A stretch of DNA of 64,000 bases from Pratylenchus scribneri (taxonomy: Eukaryota; Nematoda; Chromadorea; Rhabditida; Pratylenchidae), in the NCBI GenBank assembly GCA_030063045.1, contig JAQSEB010000008.1, positions 1,426,001-1,490,000 of the forward strand. The letters are read 5' to 3'. Below the pieces are notes generated by a model. It searched no databases and had not been told where the DNA came from. It saw nothing but the letters and a program-made list of their open reading frames with translations. Each line of letters opens with the position of its first letter. Positions within the stretch are counted from its first letter, which is position 1. The position numbers and the translations under genes were made by a program. Below are positions 19,979 through 30,143 of this stretch, one piece after another.

Positions 19979-21785
19979 TCAAACGATGAATGGATTTGTG
20001 CTGCTATTCTTGGGTGGAATATTTGTCGTCGCCGGTGTGTGAACCAAATTATTCATGTCGACCAATTTTGAGAAGGCTTCATCCAATGTTCGAACTCGTC
20101 CAGGATCATCCCATTTGAAATTGCCATTACTAAAAATTGAACATAATGTGTAAAATAAAATATTAAAACCTATCGCCTCCTCGTTGATTTCCTCCCACAT
20201 TGTTGATGGCAAAATGTTGTGGTGTGCTCTTTTGATGGTGTTGAATTGAAGAGAATGAATCGCCAAAAGGATCGTGCATTGCATTTGGTGGAAATGTGCT
20301 TTGCCATGCATTTGGACACGATCCGCCATTTGTTGATGATGAATTTCCGGATAAGAATGGGTCCTCTGGGAATGGATGTGGATGAAGTAGACCGCCGCCA
20401 TTGAAATTATTTTGCTGTTGCGATGAGCCTTTGAAGAGCAGTCCTCCACCATTGAAACCATTGTCCGAAGCGAATGAACCATCATCAGAATGTCCAAAAT
20501 TGTTTTGTAAATTATGGTCAGAAAGGCCATTTGATGGGTGCAAATTGGCATTGGAATTCACGAAACTTTGCACAGGAGTCAAATCATTTGATGAAAAGTC
20601 GAAAATATCTAATTTACAAAATAAGAATGAGAATATAAATTAATTTTTTACTATTTCTGATGCCCATTGAATAGTTTGTATTTGCCACATTATTCCCTTC
20701 CAATTGCTGCTGTTGGTGTCCATTTTCGCTCATTGCCATTGATGGTACCCATCCGGTGAAAAAGTCATCCTTAAAATTTTCAAATTTGGATTTTTGATTC
20801 ATTTTTCCATACCTCTGGATAAGCCGGAATATTGCGGAGTTGTTGAATTCCTTGGTTGATGATTTCAACCTCTTCCTCGAGATTCAATAAATCGGCAACA
20901 GCAACACCTCCACTTTTGTCATCGCCGTTCATTTTTGGTTGCTGGGAATTTGCTTCACGTTCTGCATTCTAAAAACATTTGTTAAAATATGCGTAAAATA
21001 TTCAAACAAACCAGCATATTCTCTTGTTCTTCTCGCTTTTTCTTGGCTTCTTCGAATTGTTTCTTTTTCATTTCAAAAACCACTTGGAACATATCCTAAA
21101 TGAATATGCAAATTAAAATGTTTATAAATTGGGTGATATTCTTACTCTGATCGAGAGAACAGTATGGTCAGCAGTTTGTAAAGTCTTAATTCCATAGAAT
21201 TTGTATTTGCCATCATTTGTGCCAAATATGAATCCGAATGCCCGTGCGTCATTTGTGTCGCGTGCAATAAAGGAAATTTTGTTGACAGGAAAGTTGTAGA
21301 GAGTGGCCTTAAAAATTATGGATTAGAATTGAATTTTATTTTAAATAAACCCCAGATTTGTCGTCACGAAGTTTCAATCCATCCAATGATATGTTCAAAA
21401 TGACACGCGGTTTGTGCGATCCACTGGCCTTCACACTTGCTTTAGCCAAACGCATTGCATCGGAACATATGCTATCGCCTCTTGCCTCAGAAACATCCCT
21501 TTCTCCAATCAATTTAGCCTTGAAATCCACACCGGCGCCTTGGAATCGGAAAGGATCATTGTTTGGACAATTGACGAGGGCTAAATTAATAAAAATTTAA
21601 TTTGATCGATGCTAATCGATAATTAATTAATATCGAACTGAATATATTGTTTTTAAGAGTATTTTGTACTTACTTTTGTTCGCTTTACCAGTCGATCGCC
21701 TCAGCATTGCAAGTTTCCCAGTTTTCGAGTTGCCATTCACTGTCGTCGTGCCATTTGTGTTGTTAGTCAATGTAGATTCGCCCAT
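19979..21785 (-). CDS. dab-1: Disabled (Dab)-type clathrin adaptor with PTB domain
   Basis: Endocytic adaptor that binds NPxY tails of LDL-receptor-type cargo through its PTB domain and links them to clathrin and AP2. The start is at 21785 (MGESTLTN). The PTB domain reads [72 protein letters not shown] and [22 protein letters not shown] Lys/Glu-rich helix follows. The tail is rich in Gly, Asn, Ser and Phe, with DPF/EDPF motifs (AP2 binding) and a terminal STNPFIV (EH-domain-binding NPF). This domain order matches Disabled rather than CED-6/GULP. There are six or more short introns. Confidence 0.85.
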
Positions 21786-22755
21786 TTTAATGATGCTTTT
21801 TGAAAGTGTTAAAATTGTATTATTATGCTGATTTAATCTAAATTTATGGATAAATTAAATTTTATGCATTTTGTGAATTGAATGAATGAAAATACACTGA
21901 AAATTCAACTTGGAATTGGAAATATGCAGGAGGGAAGATTAGGGCCCGCTAGCACCCACCTGTCTACGCATCAAAACGCGCAGCACAAATCTATTTTTGA
22001 TTGGAGGGCCGGACAGTGGCAAAAGGCAGAGAGAAAAGAAACTAAAACCTCTAACCGGTTTGTCTCCAATTAAGACGGATGTAGAAAATAGAAATAGAAA
22101 GGGACTAGGTCTGCTGATTTTTACTGGACTATGGACTTCCGCCATATGTTTTTGGACACTATATCATGAGTGGTTTTGAGAACTTCAAGAATGAGTAATA
22201 ATAATTGCACTTTTTGCAAAATATAGTTTGGAGTATAATTGACTGTGATATCGATTGATTGTACGCGTAATGACCGCATCCAATATTTTGGTTTTTTTAA
22301 CAAATGCAGAGATTTTGGTGATAATCATGGATCACCTCTCCAATTTGGATTTAATTCAAGATTGTCACTGGGTGACACCGCAAATTTAATCAAATCATAA
22401 ATCAAAAAATAGTTATGCGCCAGCCTTAACAGTTATTGAATGAATAAGGGTTGAAAATATTTGGCGACGGTGATGATGAGGATGGCCAAAACAGACCCAA
22501 TGTTTATTTTAGATATCAAATTCCACTATTGAAGGAATATATAGTTAATGAATCGAATGATTAAGCCAAAATGATGAAAACTTTATCATAAAATAAATAA
22601 ACAAATTTAAGATGATAAATATGTTAAAAGGCTATCAAATGGAGACAGGATTGTTGAAGGTTTAGGGTGTTGTATTATATAGGTAAAACAAAAAACAATA
22701 ATTGAAATTGAATGTTAGAGGATCATCATTGAGTTATCAATCTTTCCATTTCATT
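21786..22755. other. Intergenic region between the Dab-like gene and RCC1
   Basis: 970 bp upstream of the Dab-like gene and downstream of RCC1. I see no coding sequence or repeat in it. Confidence 0.4.
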
Positions 22756-25003
22756 TTATTTCAATTCATCCGCTTTAGCCTGTTCAACCTGAATTTTCTT
22801 CTCGGTGGAAGATGCGAGGAAGAGCTAAAATATATGAACATAATTTTGTTAAAACAAATGTTAAATTTACTGAATGGTTGTCGGCCATAGAAACGCTGAT
22901 AACACGAAATCCATCCAAATGAGCCGAAGTTATCTGACGTGGCACGGGCACAATTTTGTCGTCATCATCATCCTTAATGCCAAGACCAAGTTGACCAACT
23001 GTGTCGCAACCAAATCCATAAACTTTGCCTGAATATTTTTAGAATTATTCATTCTCTTATACATTTCAAACAAACCTTCGTCAGTCCAAAAAATAGAAGC
23101 TCCCAAAGTGGCATCGACACCGGTAACGCGAAGTTCATTTGGGACGGGAATATGCTGGAGAACATCATAGCGCCAATGCTTTAAAAATAATTTTAATAAA
23201 ATAAATATTGATAAAAAAACAAAACCTTATCATCTTGATTCCCCTCCCATGTACCCAATCCAAGTGCATTATCCGTATTCTTGCCAATCCCATAGAGTTC
23301 ACCTATAAAAATTTATTTGCTCCATTAAATAATGTTATTCTAACCTTCCTCAGTGCAACATACGATATGTTGAACACCCGAAATATGTTTCCATTTCTTG
23401 TCCGCAGGGAAAGCCTCAGCCCATGTCAGCAATGCCACTTTGTTTGCTTCTTCCTGCCCAATTATCTTCGGATTTCCCTCATTCACTCCTAAATAATTAT
23501 CAAATTTAATAGTTGGTTTAATGTTTTCAAACCTTCTTTATGTTTCGGATTTTGCATCTCTGTTTCGGCAGCATTTGCTGAAGTTGTTGGAATTTGCGAA
23601 TTATTCGTATTTCCAGTTCCAGCCAATGTTGGTAAATCGCCGTTCTGCTTATGTTCTTCTTCATCGGGCTCTTGTGACGAATCTTCGCTGCTCACTTGAT
23701 TTGCCACAGAAATATCCAATTCATCAAAATTTAAAGCTAAAAATGAATAAATAAAAAATTTAAAAAAAGAAATATATGAAACCTTCCATGGTTGCAGGTT
23801 GGTCCTTCTCTCCAGCAGCATTTTTATGTTGCGATGCTGAACGTCGGCCTTTACCACTTGTTGACTTCTTTTTGGGCGATGGCATAACACCAAGCTGTCC
23901 AAAATTGTTGAGGCCACACACAAACAGCCGTCCATCTTGAGCTCGTCCAATTGTCCAGAATCCCTGGGCCCAAACATCAACAAAACGGATAAATTGGTGC
24001 TTTTCAAGTACACGAAGAATAAGCGAATTGCCGGATTCATCGACCATAAATTTGGAACGAATGTGTTGAGTGCGTGTGGTGCGACCGAGTTGACCCATTG
24101 AACCTTCTCCAAAAGTAAGCAATTCTCCCTCATTTGAAAGCATGGCCAAATGGTTTTCACCGGCTGCTATCTAAATAAATATAATTTCCAAATTTATAAA
24201 TGATGGAATAATTTACCTTTACAATGTGCCAGTTCTCTTTACTTTTATGACGAATGACCACTGCTGGCTTTTTCTGGATATCTTTCAATGTCTCGTGTAC
24301 ATTCACTTCACCTTGTGTATCCTAAATAAACATTTTTATTAATTAATTATAATCTTTGTTGATTACCCTGAGATTTCCCCATGCGATGACTGAACCTTTC
24401 TCGGTCAAAGCAGCAGAAAAACTGGCTCCGGCTGTGATTTGAACGATCTGAAATTTATGCATAAAGTTAATTTTTGAATTTATCAAAAAAATACTTTGCC
24501 CAGTTTTTTGATTTCATCTGAGAAAACAATTTCACTGAATTTGTCGATGGTCTCTTCGGCCTCAAGTCCTTCCACTGGGACTGTTCCTTTCTCATTTACA
24601 CCGCAACTGTACACGACGCCATCGATTGTCAAAACCAGTGAATGAACACCGCCTGCGGCAACCTGAAAATGACAAAACAATTCAAAAGACAATTTTGCTT
24701 TGTAATTTTACCTGAACAAACGTTGTTCCCTGAGGAAAAGTGTCCACTGCGCGCGGCTTTTTAGTTGTATTCCTTCCAGGATGACCTAATTGTTCTCCTT
24801 CACCGCAACTGAGAAGTCTATCGGCCGTCAATTTTGAGCAAAAATCATCAATTGTAAGCGTTTCGAACAATTTGCGTGCTAAATATTTTAGAATAATTTA
24901 ATACCAAGAAAAAAAACCAACCCTTCCTTCCCGAATTTGGAGCACTTTTGGTTGGAGTAGTTGTTGATTTTCTTTTTTTGCCATGTTTTGCCGGTGTTCC
25001 CAT
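22756..25003 (-). CDS. ran-3: RCC1, guanine-nucleotide exchange factor for Ran
   Basis: Chromatin-bound exchange factor that makes RanGTP for nuclear transport and spindle assembly. The basic N-terminus ([25 protein letters not shown]) is suited to DNA and importin binding. The beta-propeller repeats follow: [85 protein letters not shown], [32 protein letters not shown] Ser/Glu-rich insertion of about 100 residues (encoded at about 23530-23880) interrupts the propeller. The last exon (22828-22756) closes the final blade with ADNHSLFLA across an in-phase junction and ends ADELK. The ATG is at 25003. Confidence 0.92.
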
Positions 25004-25566
25004 TGTAATATTGTTGTTGATTTTTGTTGTTATATTCTCAAATTAATTAATAATCAATCTCACACCATAAACTGGTAATGCTTTGGAGATTTTGCTTTGT
25101 TAAAGCTATTAAAATCAATAAATAATGCTTATTAGGTATAAAAATATAAAAAAAATTAAACAAAAAATCATGATCGCGGATTCCGTTCCGCAAACCATTC
25201 CGCGGTGCTCTTTCACGGTGCTAAAATCTAAAATGCTATGCTAGCGAGTTTCCTTGTTTGCGAATTTCGGTGCTGTGGCGTTTCGCAAATTTATCAAAAA
25301 TGCGCGTTTCGCAAATTTTCCATTTATTTTTAAATTTTATTTTTTTGGCGTTTTTAATTAAAAATTAATAATAAAATTTAAAAAAAATTAATCCAAATCC
25401 AATAAAACAAAACAAATCCTATTAAAAATAAACTCGAATCCCGAATCGAACCAAATAAGATAAAGATGATTATGATTATTTATGCATTGTTATTAATTAT
25501 GGAAAGTAAATAATTTAATTTTCAGAAAAATTATCAAATTCAATAATTAAAAAAAACGATAAGCAA
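25004..25566. other. Divergent intergenic region, RCC1 / RPL31 copy
   Basis: It contains the left arm (25278-25371) of an inverted repeat whose right arm lies downstream of the RPL31 copy. No other gene is seen. Confidence 0.5.
25278..25371. repeat. Left arm of inverted repeat flanking the RPL31 copy
   Basis: About 94 nt, nearly identical to the reverse complement of 27087-27179. It includes GCGTTTCGCAAATTT, a second GCGCGTTTCGCAAATTTTCC, and GGCGTTTTTAATTAAAAATT. Weaker similarity extends outward on both sides (GAATTTCGGTGCT versus GAAATTCGCCGTGCT). Confidence 0.9.
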
Positions 25567-26715
25567 ATGGCGGCAAAAAAGCAGCGAGGCGAGAAAAAGG
25601 CCAAGAGCTCATTGAACAAGGTTGTCACTCGCGAATACACCATTCACATGCACAAACTCATCCATGGAATGTACGGTTTGCATTTTATAATTGTTTAAAA
25701 ATCTTTTGACAAATATAAGAGGCAAAAAACAATTAAAGTAACGAAAAGGATTTAACGTTTTTTAATGGTTTTGACCTAGACCCTCTAACGTCCAATCTTA
25801 TAACCAATTCCAATTGAAAGATTTTGTAAACACTATCATTTGAATAAAATTTGCCCTTAGCTTTAACCAATTCCAACTTAGTTTTGAACCAAGAAAACAA
25901 TCGGTTTAAACCGTTTAATACCTTTTAATTTTGTCTAAACCATGAAAAATTATATACATTTCAATGCATTTTGTCCAGCTCTATGTTCTAAATTCTATCT
26001 CGTTAAAGTTGAGCGGATAGGATTAAGGATAAACCCCTAAACCAAAATAATTAATTTTGCATTCTAAAATATTAATATTCCCTTTTTGATTCAGTGGTTT
26101 CAAGTATCGAGCACCGCGCGCCATCAAAGAGGTGAAGAAATTTGCCGAGAAGCAAATGGGCACTCCGGATGTTCGCATCGACACTCGGCTGAACAAATTC
26201 CTTTAGTCTCAAGGCGTTCGGTATTCCATTAAATTATTTTGAATTTAATTATTTTCTAATTTATCAAGCAATGTTCCTTATCGAGTCCGTGTTCGTTTAT
26301 CTCGTCGACGCAACGATGACGAGGACTCATTGCACAAACTCTACACTTTGGTATTTTATTAATTAAACATTAAATAGATTTTTTAATCTATCAAGAGTTT
26401 TGATATATTAATTTGATAAGTTAATTTTTGTTTAGTAATAAATGCTTTGAAATAACATGAAAAAAAAAAGAAAATTATCGAAGCAAAATTCTACACATTT
26501 TCCATTATCGTTAAATATTTTTAAGTATTGTTCCGATAAAATAAGCTTCGTCTTCGTTATTTAATGAATTAGAAATTCAAATAATACTTCTAATTAAGTG
26601 TTATCAAATTTTTGATTTTACTTTTCAACTAAATTCCACATTTCTTCAGGTCACCCATGTGCCAGTGACTACTTTCAAGCAGCTGACAACCGTTAATGTC
26701 GAGAGCGAAGATTGA
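25567..26715 (+). pseudogene. rpl-31: Ribosomal protein L31 (eL31) copy with an in-frame stop
   Basis: It encodes a nearly complete eL31: MAAKKQRGEKKAKSSLNKV, VTREYTIHMHKLIHG, then after an intron [19 protein letters not shown] and [20 protein letters not shown] at 26204-26206 follows, where eL31 proteins normally have Trp. The frame then stays open: [47 protein letters not shown], to TGA at 26715. All introns have good GT/AG ends and join in phase, so it is not a processed copy. TGG to TAG is a single-base change. The first intron (about 25671-26093) contains a MITE-like element. The gene lies between two 94-nt inverted repeats. It may be a recent unprocessed pseudogene, a polymorphic null or an assembly error; a functional copy should exist elsewhere. 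Confidence 0.85.
25719..25980. mobile_element. MITE-like element in the RPL31 intron
   Basis: It resembles the element at 10425-10775. The left end is GGCAAAAAACAATTAAAG with AAAAGGATTTAACG and TTAATGGTTTTGACCTA. The right end is GGTTTAAACCGTTTAATACC and ACATTTCAATGCATTTTGTCC. There is no coding sequence, and it lacks the tRNA-like insert of the other copy. Confidence 0.5.
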
Positions 26716-27439
26716 GGAGACAAATGTGTTGCCGCAGTTTTGATTTTGATGATGAAGTTTAAAAGGAATAAAGACCACACATATTTCCAACCAATTTTTC
26801 GTTGTTATTTCAATTCAGATTGTATAAAATTGTTGTTTTGAATCGTAGAAATTTCTTTTTATAAAAATTTTGACTGCTTTTATGGCCCTTGCCCATCTAG
26901 GCCCCGAAAATCCCTATATATCCTCCCCAGTAATCATAACAAACTCGCTTCCATTTCAGAACAAACTTATTTAATATTTCCATTCCAAAAATTAAATTTA
27001 CAAATTATAAACCATGGTATTTTATATTTTTAGATATTGGTGTGTTTTTTTCGATAAGTTTTTGTTGGGTTTATTTTTATTTTTTTTATTAATTTTTAAT
27101 TAAAAACGCCAAAAAATAAAATTTAAAAATAAATGGAAAATTTGCGAAACGCGCATTTTTGATAAATTTGCGAAACGCGCTAGCACGGCGAATTTCACGT
27201 TCACCGAAAAAGAAATCGGAAAAGACATTTTATCCAAACCGGTTTTCGTTTTCGCTTTCGGGGGTTAAACGTTAAACCAAAAAAACCAACCATTGATGTT
27301 TTCGGATTTAGCTAGAGCATCTTGGAAAACCCTTAAAACCAGTTTCAAAACATGCATTTGTAAATGTCAAACTATCAAAAACCGTTTGATTACCTAGACT
27401 ATTTTTTTCATTTTAAGCAAGCAAGCTAAAATTTAATCA
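26716..27439. other. Intergenic region downstream of the RPL31 copy
   Basis: It contains the right arm of the inverted repeat (27087-27179) and a stretch at about 27240-27400 with AAACCGG- and ACCGTTTGATTACCTAG-type motifs that may be a decayed relative of the intronic MITE family. No gene. Confidence 0.45.
27087..27179. repeat. Right arm of inverted repeat flanking the RPL31 copy
   Basis: Reverse complement of 25278-25371 with only one or two length differences in A/T runs. The two arms enclose about 1.7 kb that holds the complete RPL31 copy, its upstream region and its 3' end. Confidence 0.9.
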
Positions 27440-28819
27440 ATGCATTCAAATTATCGACAAAGAGGTGGCTCACTTGAGCAGAATCTTGTTGAAATGCCAT
27501 ATTTTCAATCAACTGTTCGCAAACATCCAAAACTGACTCCACAATTTTGCATCAAACATCCAACTTCAAATGAAAATTGCCTAAATCTTCTTCCTTATTC
27601 TTCCATTTCTGCATTTTTATTGTGCTTATTTGGATCGATTTTATTTACAACAATGATGTTATGGGCTTTCAATGCTACCATCGAAATGGTGAGGAGGACG
27701 ACTTTTATCGATGATTTGCCTTGGCTCGACAAAGTAATTTATAAATGATTAAGAAAATCAATTTCTAATAAAAAAAAATTTTAGGTCCAATTAATGTTCA
27801 TCATTTCTGCAGTTACCATGCTAATTATCTCATTTTCCTTTCTCATTATTGGCATATTAAGTACTGGCTCAACTCGAGAAAAACTTTTTCACCAAGAGAA
27901 AGCTCGTAGAGGTTTGTTATTTACATAAAAAATGGGAACCCGAGAAGACCAATAGAATGGGAAACAAAATTAATATTTGATAAATTAAATCCATAGTATT
28001 TTTAAGGTGGACGCATTTTTTGTGTTATGGCCATTTGTTTGGCTTCTGCACTCTGTTTATTATGGATTTTAATATTGGTTTGTCATTCAGGGTTTGATCA
28101 CGCAATCTATTTATTTTTTTCAGGCATTTACCGCCATTTTATGCTTTGTATTTATTTTGTTTTCAACAATATGTTCTAAAATGGATCAATCATTGAAAGG
28201 CAATTCTTGTTTGAATTTAAATTTTATTCGCCCTCTACTTTCTGAACAAGCCTACCAAAAAGCCGTAATTTAAAAACTTAATTAAAATAATAAATTTAAA
28301 TATTTAGTCACTTGAATTTTGCAATGGTCAATTACAACAATTTTGTGCAATTTCTAATACAGTTATGCTGTGGTATTTGATGGGTTTTTTTGGATCTCTA
28401 TTAATTTGCTTCGGTTTGGTTCAATTTATTCTCACAAATGCAGTCAAGTAAGCCAAAAATAAAAAGTAAAATTGAATAATTATTTTAGCTTTACACAAAT
28501 TGGCAATGAGGCAAAGAACAGTGAATTATTTCGAATACTCCATGCTGAATTATTATCCAATAATGATAAAATTCCAAACATTGATTCAACGCAATTTTGC
28601 GATTCTTCTCACAAAAACAATATTCATTATTTGCATAAATCAAACAGTAAAAAATTTATTAATATAAAACTTATTTATAATTGTTCTCATTTAGATAAAT
28701 TATTCCAACAATCTCCCAGAACCAACAACAATGATTTGGCTTTTATAGCATATCGACGTCATTCATATCAGAAATCATTGCGGAACAGCTTTATCGATGA
28801 AATGAATGTCAAAAATTAA
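27440..28819 (+). CDS. Four-pass membrane protein, M6/proteolipid protein (PLP) like
   Basis: Four strong hydrophobic segments are visible: near ISAFLLCLFGSILFTTMMLW, LMFIISAVTMLIISFSFLII, IFCVMAICLASALCLLWILI with its continuation, and MLWYLMGFFGSLLICFGLVQ. The loop between TM3 and TM4 has four Cys (SKMD/NSC, EFCNG, QFC), as in the disulfide-bonded extracellular loop of the PLP/DM20/M6 family. The cytosolic N-terminus is basic and the C-terminal tail is hydrophilic and longer than in vertebrate PLP (28490-28819). The C. elegans relative would be the neuronal glycoprotein nmgp-1. The assignment rests on topology and Cys layout, not on strong local identity; a tetraspanin is a weaker alternative because no CCG motif is seen. 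The next gene starts 179 bp downstream. Confidence 0.6.
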
Positions 28820-28998
28820 TAACACATATCACATTTTTTAAATATATTGTTGTATATTTTAATTTTAATTGTCTTTCATAAATTTTTTAATAAAGATTTA
28901 ATCCAAAAATAGAATTGTCCATTTATTCGATTCTCATTGTCGAAAATATATTTCTTGTAATAATATTTATTCATCACTAATATTTCTAAAAAATAGAA

Positions 28999-29824
28999 AT
29001 GGCACCGCAAATAAAAGGAATTGCTTACAAAGGTTTAAAATAAATAAATTTATTAAATATATTTTATTTGTTTTCTAGCTCAAAGACCAATAAACAAAGC
29101 TGAGAAGTTGAAAAAACAGCAGCAAAAATTGATGGTTTTTAACCAGCAAGGAAATTCGACGAGCAATAAACGCGAGAAAAATGGCAAAGGAAAAAACACT
29201 AACGCCTCGACGAAGATTTTTGAGGATTTGAAAGATGAAATGGAATTAAATAATGATGAAGATGAACAAGAATATTCAAATGATGAAGATGAAGAGAGTA
29301 TGAAGGAAGAAATTTTGGATGAAGACGACCCATTGGAATTGGATGGTTTTTCATTTTTTGCTAATTAATTTTAAATTGATTAATTTTAGAGGATGAAGAC
29401 GATGATGCTCCACCAGAAGAATTTTCATCATTGAAAAATATTCAGCAGGATGAATTTCCAGTAAGTATTTAATTTTTAATTGATTAAAAAAATACAATTT
29501 CAGACGGCGAAGAAACCAACGGAAAAACGAAAATTGAAATTATCTAAGAAGAAGAGGGATTTAATGAAGGGCGATGGAAAAGTGCGTCAAAAAACACTGG
29601 GGTAATTCAATTAATATTTTGACCTTTTTAATTAGAACATATTTAGGAATGGATATTACAAAATTGCCTTTACCGATGATATTGATGACAATGATGAAGG
29701 TTCGCTGATGTGTTCTTCCACATTCCAAAATCAAAACCAGAAAAGTTTCAAAGAAGAATTACTCAAAATTGCAGCAGGAAAGAAAAGTTCAAGGAAGGGA
29801 GGAAAAGGACGTTCATGGAGATAA
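28999..29824 (+). CDS. Conserved-looking charged protein of unknown function
   Basis: I do not recognise this protein. Four exons are supported: MAPQIKGIAYK, then AQRPINKAEKLKKQQQKL and on, then an Asp/Glu run at about 29240-29450, then KKPTEKRKLKLSKKKRDLMK, and last GNGYYKIAFTDDIDDND through FKEELLKIAAGKKSSRKGG to RGRSWR. The mix of a strongly acidic centre and basic ends suggests a nucleolar or ribosome-biogenesis protein, but this is only a guess from composition. It sits 179 bp after the four-pass protein in the same direction. The short spacing and a TAG acceptor at 28994-28996 suggest co-transcription with trans-splicing. Confidence 0.7.
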
Positions 29825-30143
29825 TCAAAATTGTTCATTTTATCGATTAAATTACATTTTTTCATTTTATTTAATTCATTGTGGAATAAAAAAATAATAA
29901 AATTTATTGTTATTATTATAAATGGCAACAACCGGAGTAAATAAAAATTATTTAATTGTGTGGAAAGAGAGGGGACAATTTTGTACTTTTGTATTTATTT
30001 GCAATTGAAAGCCCACATTCCGGAAAATTCTTCGTCCGGTAAATGTAAATCATTGCACGGCAATTTCCATACTTGATGCTGAGCCAATCGATGCCTGGTC
30101 CGGTTCCACAAATCGCTCATCCTCCGCCATTCTCTTCTGAATT
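29825..30143. other. Convergent 3' region
   Basis: Between the plus-strand unknown gene and the minus-strand phosphatase. AATAAAAAAATAATAAAA at about 29885 is a likely polyadenylation region. Nothing else is seen. Confidence 0.4.

Noticed and set aside
20219..20404. Plus-strand frames over 20219-20643
   Set aside because: Antisense of Dab-like exons, which have clear PTB and NPF/DPF evidence on the minus strand.
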